Part shown: piece after piece, positions 8,144 to 16,272 of the stretch
Numbering within the stretch: position 1 is the first letter of the stretch
Layout: each line of letters starts with the position of its first letter
From: Leptofilum sp050292445
GTDB lineage: Bacteria > Chloroflexota > Anaerolineae > Promineifilales > Promineifilaceae
Length of the DNA: 38,422 nucleotides
NCBI GenBank assembly: GCA_050292445.1
Contig: JBNKLQ010000017.1
Location: 1 to 38,422 of the forward strand
Direction: 5' to 3'
Notes under the pieces: generated by a model
Told to the model about the DNA's origin: nothing
The model's database searches: none
Seen by the model: the letters and a program-made list of their open reading frames with translations, nothing else
Position numbers and translations under genes: made by a program

Positions 8144-9349
8144 TTACCTTGTCACTGTTACCGGGTCATCGTACCAGGTAGGCACCAACTGCACCCAGGT
8201 GTTGCCGATTTGCAGGGGGAATGGGTTGCCTTCGGCGTCGGTGAAGGTGAGCAGGTCGTTGCGGTTTTCGCGATGCCACGTCACGGGGAACTGCTGCCCA
8301 TCGCGCAGAATGAGGCCCGTGCCGCTGCCCCACAGCTGAATTTGCACTGACAAATGGGTGCAGACACCGTTGGTAATCTGCTCACAAATGGTAGCGTCCT
8401 TCACGTGGAAGGGGGCAATCACCACCAGGTTGGCGGCGCTGACCTGCTCCCCCGTGTTGCCGTCCAGGTGGGGTTCCCCGGCGGCCCAACGAAAGTAACG
8501 GCCGTTCCCTTCATCATAGCGCCATTCCACTACCTCCCACTGATAATCAATCGCCACGCGGCTGGCGGGTTGGCCTCCGGCAGGCGGCTCGCTGGTAAAC
8601 GTCAGCAGGCCGTTGAAATTGGGCGGGGTGTTTAGGCCTTGCGCTTCTAATCCCTGGCGGAACACAGCGGGACGGCCGTACAAAGTATGCTCAAATGGCT
8701 TATCTGCCCCGGTGCGATAGTAGCCCGGATCGGCGGAGCGGATGAGGCGGCTGGCAAAGTCAGAGGCATTGAGGCGCTGATTGACGCCCACGCTGGCCCC
8801 GGAAAAAGCCAGAGCCGCATCGTACATGGCGGGCAGCTCCACATCAATCAGACGGGCGCTGCGGATAGGGCCAACCTGCTCTACATCCTTACCGTACACA
8901 ATCATGGTGAAGCGGGTGATGCTGCCCTCGGTGGTGTGCTCAAACACCCAGTCGGCGCTGTTCAGGCCCGATTGAGGCCGGACGTAACTGGGCGGCGCGT
9001 TGGAAATTTTGATGGCGAGCGGCCGTCTTTGCAGCAGCGTTGGATCGTCAACCAGTTCACCCGTCAGGGGATTACGGTCGGTGCCAAAATCGGCAGCGGT
9101 GAGCAGATTTGTGCCAGCGGCCACTGGTTCTGTGGTGGGGGTGCTGGTCGCGGCGGCGGCAATGGTAGGGGGCGGTGGCAGAGGCGTGGCTGAGGCGGCA
9201 ATAGAGGTGGTGGGGGTAACGGCCGTTTCCAACACATCTGTGGCAACCGGAGGCGGAATGGGCGTTGGCGTCACTTCGTCATCACCCCCGCAAGCAATCA
9301 GCAAGCCTATCAATATTAGCAGCAGTAGAAATTGCACACGTTTTTTCAT
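8144..9349 (-). CDS. DUF3048 (YerB-like) lipoprotein
   Basis: The open frame extends upstream, but the start is set at ATG 9349 (MKKRVQF), where a classical lipoprotein signal begins; Cys20 lies in the lipobox LIAC. AAGGAG is about 13 bases upstream, slightly far. A Thr/Pro/Ala-rich linker (about 25-80) precedes the DUF3048 domain (about 95-400), recognised by RPLAIKISNAPPSYVRPQSGL, WVFEHTTEGSITRF and VGPIRSARLID. The protein has 401 residues. It should be anchored outside the cytoplasmic membrane. DUF3048 proteins, such as B. subtilis YerB, have no firmly established activity. It is preceded on the same strand by the hybrid kinase gene, from which a terminator hairpin at 9384-9413 separates it. 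Confidence 0.87.
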   Translation of the reverse strand: MKKRVQFLLLLILIGLLIACGGDDEVTPTPIPPPVATDVLETAVTPTTSIAASATPLPPPPTIAAAATSTPTTEPVAAGTNLLTAADFGTDRNPLTGELVDDPTLLQRRPLAIKISNAPPSYVRPQSGLNSADWVFEHTTEGSITRFTMIVYGKDVEQVGPIRSARLIDVELPAMYDAALAFSGASVGVNQRLNASDFASRLIRSADPGYYRTGADKPFEHTLYGRPAVFRQGLEAQGLNTPPNFNGLLTFTSEPPAGGQPASRVAIDYQWEVVEWRYDEGNGRYFRWAAGEPHLDGNTGEQVSAANLVVIAPFHVKDATICEQITNGVCTHLSVQIQLWGSGTGLILRDGQQFPVTWHRENRNDLLTFTDAEGNPFPLQIGNTWVQLVPTWYDDPVTVTR

Positions 9350-9377
9350 CGCTTGAACAATTCTCCTTCTGGCAAAA

Positions 9378-9413
9378 AAGTTAAAACCTCCGGGAAAACT
9401 TCGCCGGAGGTTT
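9378..9413 (-). terminator. Terminator after the hybrid histidine kinase gene
   Basis: A perfect 10-bp stem (AAACCTCCGG, 9384-9393, with 9404-9413) and, read on the minus strand, a following TTTTAACTTTTTT. It separates the kinase from the DUF3048 gene. Confidence 0.8.
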
Positions 9414-9455
9414 ATTTGCCAATCGGGCATATTTTTGCTGTTGGTCAGGGGTTTG

Positions 9456-11375
9456 TCAAGAGCCAGCAGGGGGATCGTTGGGTAAATATTGCCAAATTTT
9501 ATCGACCAGTGCGTTGACCGCATAAGGTTTGGCCAGGAACCCAGTACGGCCGTTGATCATTAATTCAGGCGCAATTTGCTGCTGCGAATAACCAGAGGAA
9601 AGAATCACATGTATTTCTGGGTCAATCTGGCGCAGTTCATGCAGCGTATCAATGCCATTGATGCCCGGCATAGACATATCCAGCACCACCAGCTGAATTT
9701 CCTCTTTACGTTGGCGAAACACAGCAATACCGTCCTGCCCATTAACGGCCGTTAAAACCTCAATATCATGCAATTCCATAATGTCTACAACTGCTTCACG
9801 TACGGGTTTTTCATCATCAATGACCAGAATGAGCCTGCCTGATATATTGGCCAGTTGCCTGATGGGTGGGGCGGAAACGGCCGTTTCCTTTTGCTCACTC
9901 TGGGGAAATAGCAAGCGAAACAGCGTGCCCTGCCCTGGCTCACTTTCCACATGCATCCCCCCGTGATGATCCCGCACAATGCCCAACACTGAGGCCAGGC
10001 CCAATCCCTGGCCAGCTTCCTTGGTCGTAAAAAACGGATCGAAAATCCGGCTGCGAATCTCCGGCGTCATACCCATGCCGCTATCGCGTACGGTTAAACA
10101 GATATACTCACCATCTGGCAGCGCACTACCCGTCCAATGCCAAAAATGGGCATCGTTGCTCATGACCATTTCCCGGCCAGTACTCACCCAAACATGCCCG
10201 ACATCTCCTTCAATTGCCTCTGCCCCATTCAAGATCAGGTTCATAATGACTTGTTGAAGCTGGCCGCGATCTGCCTCAATCAACGGCAAATCGGCAGCCA
10301 GATCGGTGTGTAGGGAAACATTTTTAGCAATCGCAGCCTGAAAGAGATGAACATTGTTCTCGATTACCTGATTCAGATTGACCGGCGTCATTTCTAGTTG
10401 GCCACCGCCTGCGTAAGCCAACATTCGCCGGGTTAGATCGGCCGCCTGTTCAGCCGCCAACACAGCTTTCTGAATATTGGCCCGTGCAGGCATGTCCGGC
10501 GGCAGCTGACTGATGGCAAGACTGGTTTGAACCAGCATCGCTACCAGTAAATTATTGAAATCATGCGCAATGCCGCTGGCCATAAGCCCCAGGCTTTCTC
10601 GCTTTTGGGCCTGCTGCATTGCTTCTTGAGTGCGCTTACGCTCAGCGACTTCGTGCTTCAGTTGGACATTGGTAATTTGTAATTCGGCCGTGCGCTCGAC
10701 GACCCGCGCTTCCAATTCCTGATGCAGTTGTTTTAGAGATGCCTGGCTCTGTTTTAATTCCTCATTGGCTGCCTGTAAAGCAGCGACGGCACATTGAGCA
10801 TCTGATGCGCTTTCGCTCAAGCCTTCGATAAGCTGTCTCAGGAGGAGCGTGTTTAACACCAGGCCCACATCCAAGATGACCAAATCATCTATGGTAGGCA
10901 AGCTGTTATAACTGGTCATTATGAAACCATTTTGTTCGGCAACATAGGCAAATGTGAGTGCGGCCACGTTTAGTACCATAAATAAAAAGGTTGCTCGTCC
11001 CCCAATGAACAGGCTAACGGCCGAAACAATCACGAAGTAACCAACAACAATTGAGCTGCGTATGCCCTCAAAAACAGACATCAAAATGGTGAGAATGACA
11101 TAGCCAACGATAGAAAACAGCCAGGCAGCAAGACGAACATGGCCAAAATAGACAATGCCAATGCAAATCAGGGCAATACCTAAAAGGAAGGTTAGCCCCA
11201 GCATAGCTGCTACTTGTTCCAGGCCAGAAAAACGGGTCATTGGCCGTATTACCACAAGCAGCAGCAGCATGGCACAGATGAATGCCAGCAAGTACCGATT
11301 TAGCCAGTAAGCCTGTCGGTTCTTTTCTGGATCATCAAAGATAGGTGGTGCAAGGTAGCGTGCTAATGCATTCAT
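9456..11375 (-). CDS. Membrane-bound hybrid sensor histidine kinase with C-terminal receiver domain
   Basis: The protein has 639 residues. Residues about 28-190 contain six or so hydrophobic segments with short loops, an integral membrane sensor of no family I recognise. A coiled coil (about 190-260) leads into the HisKA domain with phospho-acceptor His271 in GIAHDFNNLL. That spelling is typical of the NtrB-like/PAS-hybrid class. The ATPase has the N box NLILNGAEAI, then the G1 (DSGMGM) and G2 (GQGLGLASVLG) boxes. The receiver starts at LILVIDDE (about 512) with phospho-acceptor Asp566 in LVVLDMSMPG and the lysine in FLAKPY. The signal would be sensed in or near the membrane and passed from His271 to Asp566. 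No output regulator lies beside it, so an orphan phosphorelay partner is expected elsewhere. It is divergent from fabH. Confidence 0.93.
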   Translation of the reverse strand: MNALARYLAPPIFDDPEKNRQAYWLNRYLLAFICAMLLLLVVIRPMTRFSGLEQVAAMLGLTFLLGIALICIGIVYFGHVRLAAWLFSIVGYVILTILMSVFEGIRSSIVVGYFVIVSAVSLFIGGRATFLFMVLNVAALTFAYVAEQNGFIMTSYNSLPTIDDLVILDVGLVLNTLLLRQLIEGLSESASDAQCAVAALQAANEELKQSQASLKQLHQELEARVVERTAELQITNVQLKHEVAERKRTQEAMQQAQKRESLGLMASGIAHDFNNLLVAMLVQTSLAISQLPPDMPARANIQKAVLAAEQAADLTRRMLAYAGGGQLEMTPVNLNQVIENNVHLFQAAIAKNVSLHTDLAADLPLIEADRGQLQQVIMNLILNGAEAIEGDVGHVWVSTGREMVMSNDAHFWHWTGSALPDGEYICLTVRDSGMGMTPEIRSRIFDPFFTTKEAGQGLGLASVLGIVRDHHGGMHVESEPGQGTLFRLLFPQSEQKETAVSAPPIRQLANISGRLILVIDDEKPVREAVVDIMELHDIEVLTAVNGQDGIAVFRQRKEEIQLVVLDMSMPGINGIDTLHELRQIDPEIHVILSSGYSQQQIAPELMINGRTGFLAKPYAVNALVDKIWQYLPNDPPAGS

Positions 11376-11633
11376 AGGTTATAGGCTAAAACGGCCGTTC
11401 CAAATATCAAAAGTCTTTCCTCAAAGTTGTCCTGTTTTCTTCCCAGCATTTCATTTATCCATGATTTATCTGACGGTTCTTATATCGTTTGTAAGCTGCG
11501 TGATGGGAAAATGCAGCTAATTAAGGCAAAGACCCAGTCCCGTGACGATTCTGCCCAATTCGGGTTTAATATTACGCAACTGACGACAACAACTTGACAA
11601 AACACACACTTAAGCGTGATTGAGGAGCAAAGC

Positions 11634-12707
11634 ATGCAAAAACGATACGGCCGTATCATCGGCTGGGGCGCCTACGTGCCCGAGAAAATAATGACTAACC
11701 ATGATCTAGAGAAAATGGTAGACACTAGCCACGAATGGATTGTGCAGCGCACCGGCATTCACCAGCGCCACATCGCCGCGCCCAATGAAACCAACGCGAC
11801 CATGTCCGTAGAGGCCGCGCGGCAAGCCCTACACAAAGCCAATTTAGCCGCCGCCGACCTTGATCTCATCATTGTCGCCACCACTACTGGGGATCATCTA
11901 ACACCAGCCGTCTCCAGCCAGATACAGCATATGCTAGGCGCAACAGACGTGCCTGCATTTGTGCTGTCCAATGGCTGCACAGGCTTCTTGTATGCACTCA
12001 CCACAGCTCAACAGTTCATTAGCAGCGGCGTTTATCAGAATATTTTGGTTATCGGCGCTGAGCTGCTAAGCCGGTATGTAGACTGGACTGACCGCAACAC
12101 CTGTGTCCTGTTCGGTGATGCGGCCGGGGCCTTTGTGTTGCAAGCCACAGAGGAAGCGTGCGGCGTATTGGGCTTTGACCTGGGCTCAGACGGCAGCGGC
12201 AGCCAGCACATCATTGCCCATGCGGCCGGCTCGGCTGAACCGATAAATGCCACGACTTTCAACGAAGGCCGCCACTTTATTCGCATGAACGGCCGTGAGG
12301 TATTCAAGTTTGCTACCCGCATTCTGGGCACAACTAGCCAGCGAGCCTTAGCCCAGGCCAAGCTAAGCCTGAACGATATTGATTGCATTGTGCCTCACCA
12401 GGCCAACCTGCGCATTATTCAAGCAGCGGCCCGCAGTATGAATTTGCCCATGGAGCGCTTTTTGGTGAAGGTTCATAAATATGCCAACACATCTGCGGCC
12501 TCAATTCCAGTCGCAATTTGTGATGGTCTGGCGTCGGGCGAAATCAAGCTGGATGATAGATTGCTGCTGGTCAGTTTTGGTTCGGGGCTTACCTGGGCTT
12601 CGGCCGTTTTGCAAATGGCCCCCATAGCAGAGTTCGCATACGCGGTCGCTAAGACAGCCTCTCCAGAGGTTGCAGAATTGGTATCATCTAACGGATTCAC
12701 ACATTGA
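11634..12707 (+). CDS. fabH: 3-oxoacyl-[acyl-carrier-protein] synthase III
   Basis: It condenses acyl-CoA (usually acetyl- or branched-chain CoA) with malonyl-ACP to start fatty-acid synthesis. The start is ATG 11634 (MQKRYGRIIG), preceded by GAGGAG at 6 bases; the in-frame GTG at 11616 lies upstream of that ribosome site and is rejected. The catalytic triad is complete: Cys115 in SNGCTGF, His255 in VPHQANL and Asn285 in KYANTSAAS. The length is 357 residues, about 30 more than the E. coli enzyme, mostly as a C-terminal tail. It stands alone without other fab genes. Its stop codon overlaps the -35 box of the tRNA-Leu promoter. Confidence 0.95.
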   Translation: MQKRYGRIIGWGAYVPEKIMTNHDLEKMVDTSHEWIVQRTGIHQRHIAAPNETNATMSVEAARQALHKANLAAADLDLIIVATTTGDHLTPAVSSQIQHMLGATDVPAFVLSNGCTGFLYALTTAQQFISSGVYQNILVIGAELLSRYVDWTDRNTCVLFGDAAGAFVLQATEEACGVLGFDLGSDGSGSQHIIAHAAGSAEPINATTFNEGRHFIRMNGREVFKFATRILGTTSQRALAQAKLSLNDIDCIVPHQANLRIIQAAARSMNLPMERFLVKVHKYANTSAASIPVAICDGLASGEIKLDDRLLLVSFGSGLTWASAVLQMAPIAEFAYAVAKTASPEVAELVSSNGFTH

Positions 12708-12731
12708 CAGCCGTCTGGCAATGGCTATAAT
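12704..12731 (+). promoter_or_regulatory. Promoter of tRNA-Leu
   Basis: TTGACA (12704-12709) and TATAAT (12726-12731), 16-base spacer, both exact consensus. The -35 box overlaps the fabH stop codon TGA at 12705-12707. An inverted repeat CTGGCAA/TTGCCAG (12715-12737) spans the -10 box. Confidence 0.85.
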
Positions 12732-12744
12732 TGCCAGCGTATTG

Positions 12745-12827
12745 GCCCAAGTGGCGGAATTGGCATACGCGGCAGGTTGAGGGCCTGTGCCCTTATGGGC
12801 GTGGAGGTTCGAGTCCTCTCTTGGGCA
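12745..12827 (+). tRNA. tRNA-Leu (anticodon GAG)
   Basis: The acceptor arm GCCCAAG pairs with CTTGGGC, with discriminator A at 12827. The anticodon stem GCAGG/CCTGT carries loop TTGAGGG, giving anticodon GAG, which reads CUC and CUU. A long variable arm (GCCC-TTAT-GGGC) marks it as a class II tRNA, and the T arm has GGTTCGAGTCC. The 3' CCA is not encoded. Length 83. Confidence 0.96.
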
Positions 12828-12832
12828 TGGAA

Positions 12833-12862
12833 ACGCTAGCACCTAATGTGCTGGCGTTTTTT
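12833..12862 (+). terminator. Terminator of tRNA-Leu
   Basis: A 10-bp stem, ACGCTAGCAC against GTGCTGGCGT with one G-T pair, a five-base loop and a T6 tail, begins six bases after the tRNA. Confidence 0.9.
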
Positions 12863-12867
12863 GTATA

Positions 12868-12925
12868 CGACTGGCAGTCCTGTGGAGTAGAAGCAACGCT
12901 CTAAACAGTTCAGGACTGCCAGTCG
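12868..12925. repeat. 15-bp inverted repeat with GACTGGCAGTCC core
   Basis: CGACTGGCAGTCCTG (12868-12882) is the exact reverse complement of 12911-12925, with a 28-base loop. The GACTGGCAGTCC core recurs at 30308-30319. It lies between convergent tRNA-Leu and the epimerase gene. Confidence 0.8.
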
Positions 12926-12933
12926 TTCATGTT

Positions 12934-13866
12934 TTAGGATACTGATTGAAAACGGCCGTCTTCCCGCAAAATCTGCTGCAATCCTTCAGCCAAACCAACA
13001 AGCGGGCGAAACCCTAATAGCTGCTGCGCCCGACTAATATCGGCCACCAACCGGGGAACCCCGCCCGTTTTTTGCTGATTGGTTAGTTGATTGACGCGCT
13101 TGCCGGTCACCTGCTGAATGTACGATACCAACTGTGTCAGGCTTGTTTCCACACCGCTGCCAATGTTGATCACCTGCCGATTAACCGCCTTGGCCGTAGC
13201 CGCCGCCAAAAGCGCCGCCACCACATCCGTCACGTAAATATAATCGCGCGTTTGCTGGCCATTCCCATACAGGACCACCGAGCCGCCCGTTAGCGCCTGG
13301 TGTAAAAAGCGGGGAATCACCGGGGCATGAGAGACTGGCAAACTTTGCCGGGGTCCATACGCATTAAAAATGCGCAAGGCCACTGTCTCAATATTCCACA
13401 GTCGGCCAATGGTGTGGATGTATTGCTCGGCTGCCCATTTGCTTACGGCATAAGGAGAATCTGGATTGGGCGTGTCATTTTCATGGACAGGTTGGGTGGG
13501 TAAACGGCCGTAAACCGCCCCTGAAGACGTAAATACCACCCGCCGTACACCCGTATCGCGCATCGCCTCCATCAGGCTCACCGTGCCCCCCACGTTGACG
13601 GCATTGTACGCCTGCGGATGCAACACCGACTCTGCCACAGACACCCGCGCCGCCAGATGGTAAACACAATCTACCGCCCCCAGCAGCGACCAAAGCAGCG
13701 GGATATTGTTAATGTCTCCCTGTGTAAACTGAACTTCTGGGTGCAGTTGGCTGGCATCCCCATTGCTTAAATCATCCAGCACAACCACCGTATGCCCATC
13801 AGCAGCCAGCTTGTTTGCCAATGCGGCCCCCAAAAAGCCAGCCCCGCCCGTTACTAAAAAACGCAT
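12934..13866 (-). CDS. NAD-dependent epimerase/dehydratase (UDP-glucose 4-epimerase-like)
   Basis: This is an extended short-chain dehydrogenase of 310 residues. The NAD loop GGAGFLG is at 7-13, and Asp31-Asp32 after the second strand favour NAD(H). The active site has the serines of FTSSGAVYG (112-120) and Tyr139-x3-Lys143 in PYAVSKWAAEQY. The substrate lobe with VALRIFNAYGPRQ and then TRDYIYVTDVV is typical of enzymes acting on UDP- or dTDP-sugars (GalE, RmlB, WbpP types). Which sugar cannot be decided from sequence alone. It probably feeds surface polysaccharide synthesis (inference). No glycosyltransferase lies adjacent. It is the last gene before the terminator-like hairpin at 13888-13918 that separates it from the upstream minus-strand gene. 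Confidence 0.9.
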   Translation of the reverse strand: MRFLVTGGAGFLGAALANKLAADGHTVVVLDDLSNGDASQLHPEVQFTQGDINNIPLLWSLLGAVDCVYHLAARVSVAESVLHPQAYNAVNVGGTVSLMEAMRDTGVRRVVFTSSGAVYGRLPTQPVHENDTPNPDSPYAVSKWAAEQYIHTIGRLWNIETVALRIFNAYGPRQSLPVSHAPVIPRFLHQALTGGSVVLYGNGQQTRDYIYVTDVVAALLAAATAKAVNRQVINIGSGVETSLTQLVSYIQQVTGKRVNQLTNQQKTGGVPRLVADISRAQQLLGFRPLVGLAEGLQQILREDGRFQSVS

Positions 13867-13887
13867 GTAACTTCCTCAATGAACAAG

Positions 13888-13918
13888 AAAGCCCCGGCTG
13901 AAAATCAACCGGGGCTTT
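13888..13918 (-). terminator. Hairpin between the two-TM protein gene and the epimerase gene
   Basis: A perfect 10-bp stem, AAAGCCCCGG (13888-13897) with CCGGGGCTTT (13909-13918). On the minus strand it follows the stop of the upstream gene at 13942; the T-run is short (TTTCTTGTTC), so termination may be partial. Confidence 0.7.
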
Positions 13919-13941
13919 GAATTATCGTTTATGCGGGATGC

Positions 13942-15006
13942 TTAATACTCAAGCAGCTCGTCTACACGTCCCTCAATGTCTGGCTCGTCAAAGTCGCCTT
14001 CTTTGGCCCAGGCAGAAAGCTCAATGGAGAAATTTTCAAAGAAACTTTGCGGCGGCAATGAGCCCGCCCCGTACTGCATCTCTCTAATTTCCGCATTAAT
14101 GATGAGCGTGGCTGTTTCCAGCACAATTACTTCATTTTCGCGGGCCAACACGGGTTCCCCTTTGGGAGCCAGCTTCGCTTTCAGCGCTTCATCAAAGAAA
14201 GCATGGTCACTCATCACAACTTTGGTGATGGTGCGGATATCGTTTTTGTCAAACAACCATACTTCTAAGGCCGTTACGTTTTTGGGCGTGTCGCTGCCAA
14301 TGGATTCCGCAATGCCCACGCCACATTCACCAAGGAACTCGCCGCCAGAATTTTCAATACTGAAGGAATCGTCATAGTTATCACGGCCGTATACGTAATC
14401 ACTTTGGAACCGCGCAATCGGGACGGCGCTGACACCTTCTTCACTTGCCATGGTCGGCGCGCTTTCTGGCATATTTTCGTAGTACATGTCTACATTGTCG
14501 TCATCTTCCGCCATCATGCTGTTACGCCGATTCAAGACAACAACAATGCCTGCACCTACAAGCGCCAACACAAGCAGCAAGGCCAAAATAGTGCCCAGGT
14601 TGGAATCCTCTTCAGGTTGCGGCACAGCCGGGAGGGAACCATCCACACCTGTCGCCGGCAAAGCATCACAAGCTTGCCCGCCACTTTGCACAATAGCAAT
14701 GGCATTCAGACGTTCTTGAGCAGCCGGATCGGCCGTGCGACCACGTAATTCACAAATGTCAGCAGCGGCGTCTGACCAGGAACCCAGGGCACGCGTAACG
14801 AGGCCTGTGTTGCCGGGCTGCAAAGAATAGGCGTCGGCAATGGTTTGCAGGTAGACATCCTGTTCAGCCTGCTCCAAGTCTCCAGGACCAGCACCGGTCC
14901 ATTCAACAGGGAAGAGGTACCAGCCAAACACGGTTAGGCCAATAATCAGGCCAGCGACAAACGCAATAAGGACGGACAACTCCGGTCGATTCTTTATAAA
15001 ATCCAT
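13942..15006 (-). CDS. Unknown two-TM membrane protein
   Basis: I do not recognise this 354-residue protein. Membrane segments lie at about 10-32 and 137-158. Between them is a presumably extracytoplasmic stretch of about 100 residues containing an Asp/Glu/Gln-rich helix and two cysteines (CELRG, CDALP) that could form a disulfide. After TM2 comes an acidic linker (AEDDDNVDMYYENMPE) and a cytoplasmic domain of about 150 residues (GEFLGECGVGIAES, VTALEVWLFDKNDIRT, ENEVIVLETATLIINAEI). The layout suggests a sensor or scaffold with an outside sensor and an inside beta-rich domain. The start is ATG 15006 (MDFIKNRPELS); an AGGTAGGTGCCAC precedes it. Confidence 0.75.
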   Translation of the reverse strand: MDFIKNRPELSVLIAFVAGLIIGLTVFGWYLFPVEWTGAGPGDLEQAEQDVYLQTIADAYSLQPGNTGLVTRALGSWSDAAADICELRGRTADPAAQERLNAIAIVQSGGQACDALPATGVDGSLPAVPQPEEDSNLGTILALLLVLALVGAGIVVVLNRRNSMMAEDDDNVDMYYENMPESAPTMASEEGVSAVPIARFQSDYVYGRDNYDDSFSIENSGGEFLGECGVGIAESIGSDTPKNVTALEVWLFDKNDIRTITKVVMSDHAFFDEALKAKLAPKGEPVLARENEVIVLETATLIINAEIREMQYGAGSLPPQSFFENFSIELSAWAKEGDFDEPDIEGRVDELLEY

Positions 15007-15223
15007 GTGGCACCTACCTTAAAATTGCCCCCATTTTGGGACATTATGAAAATGACATAACATCCCCTCTGCAATTCGTATCTTACCATAACTGTTAAGT
15101 GCGTCAAGTTATGGGAGCATGGAAAGAAATCGTGGGAATTAGTCCAGAATATCTTTTTGTTGTTTCTTTGGCTCTCCATAAATTATTGTCATACGCGCAA
15201 TGCTTTTCCTCTGTTTTTGCCTG

Positions 15224-15232
15224 TGGTATACT
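15224..15232 (+). promoter_or_regulatory. Extended -10 promoter candidate upstream of argF
   Basis: TGG-TATACT gives an extended -10 element (TGn before TATACT) about 100 bases before the argF start; no good -35 is present. The rest of the 15007-15330 gap holds AT-rich sequence with one ACGGCCGT copy at 15272 and no further gene that I can support. Confidence 0.4.
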
Positions 15233-15330
15233 TTTTTAAGGTAACCAGTGGCAATAAAAGGGATTTCATCTACGGCCGTACAGCCCAAATCCCTCAAAAT
15301 TCTACGCCAACTGTTCGGAGAATTAACACT

Positions 15331-16251
15331 GTGAAACATTTTCTTAGCATCGCTGAATTATCCCCTGACGAACTGCACAATTTGCTCGATTTAGCCCTTT
15401 CTTTGAAACAAGAATGGCGGAATGGTGGCAACAGGCCCTTACTCAAAGGCAAAAGCCTTGCTTTGGTTTTCCAAAAACCATCACTGCGTACCCGCGTTTC
15501 CTTTGAAATGGGTATGGTGCACCTGGGTGGGTATGCTCTTTATTTGTCACCCAACGAGATCAAGATGGGTGGGCGCGAGAGCGTGGCCGATGTGGCCCGC
15601 GTGCTGTCTGGCTATGTAGATGGCGTCATGGCCCGCGTATTTGAGCATGAGCACATTTTGCAATTAGCTGAGTTTGGTTCAGTCCCCATCATCAATGGTT
15701 TGTCCGATTATAATCATCCGGCCCAGGCTCTGGCTGACATTTTTACCGTTCTGGAAGCAAAAAAACGGCTGGAAGGGTTGAAATTGGCCTATGTAGGGGA
15801 TGGTAATAACGTGGCCCGTTCTTTATTATTTACCTGCATGAAGGTCGGGATGCATTTTACCATCGCTTCACCACCCAACTATACCCTCGAAGAAGACGAT
15901 TATTCGCTGGGGGAACAGTTCAGTACGGCGGGCGCTTCTATAGAGGTGTATGAAGATCCAAGCAAAGCGGTGGCAGATGCGGATATTATCTATACAGATG
16001 TATGGACGAGTATGGGGCAAGAAGAGGAAACGGCCGTTCGCCTAAAAGTCTTCCCCCCCTACCAGGTAAACCAACAGCTCGTAAACCTGGCCAAGCCCGA
16101 CTGTCTGGTGATGCATTGTTTACCCGCTCATCGAGGCGAAGAAATCACTGATGCAGTGGCCGACGGACCCAATTCCGTTCTGTTCCCTCAGGCAGCAAAC
16201 CGGATGCACGCTCAAAAAGCGATCCTGGTTGAGCTGTTGGGCAAATCCTAA
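15331..16251 (+). CDS. argF: Ornithine carbamoyltransferase
   Basis: It transfers the carbamoyl group to ornithine to give citrulline in arginine synthesis. The start is GTG 15331 (MKHFLSIAELS): alignment of the known N terminus and GGAG 10 bases upstream support it, while the longer frame from 15157 encodes sequence unlike the family. The carbamoyl-phosphate loop SLRTR is at 51-55, DYNHPAQALAD near 128, and the ornithine/catalytic motif HCLPAHRG at 262-269. The length of 306 residues is normal. HCLPA, rather than the aspartate-transcarbamylase spelling, fixes the substrate. It is the first gene of a tight five-gene run; TPR, cdaA, cdaR and der follow with gaps of 21, 15, -4 and 15 bases. Confidence 0.95.
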   Translation: MKHFLSIAELSPDELHNLLDLALSLKQEWRNGGNRPLLKGKSLALVFQKPSLRTRVSFEMGMVHLGGYALYLSPNEIKMGGRESVADVARVLSGYVDGVMARVFEHEHILQLAEFGSVPIINGLSDYNHPAQALADIFTVLEAKKRLEGLKLAYVGDGNNVARSLLFTCMKVGMHFTIASPPNYTLEEDDYSLGEQFSTAGASIEVYEDPSKAVADADIIYTDVWTSMGQEEETAVRLKVFPPYQVNQQLVNLAKPDCLVMHCLPAHRGEEITDAVADGPNSVLFPQAANRMHAQKAILVELLGKS

Positions 16252-16272
16252 AAACTATTTGGAGGCTTTGGC

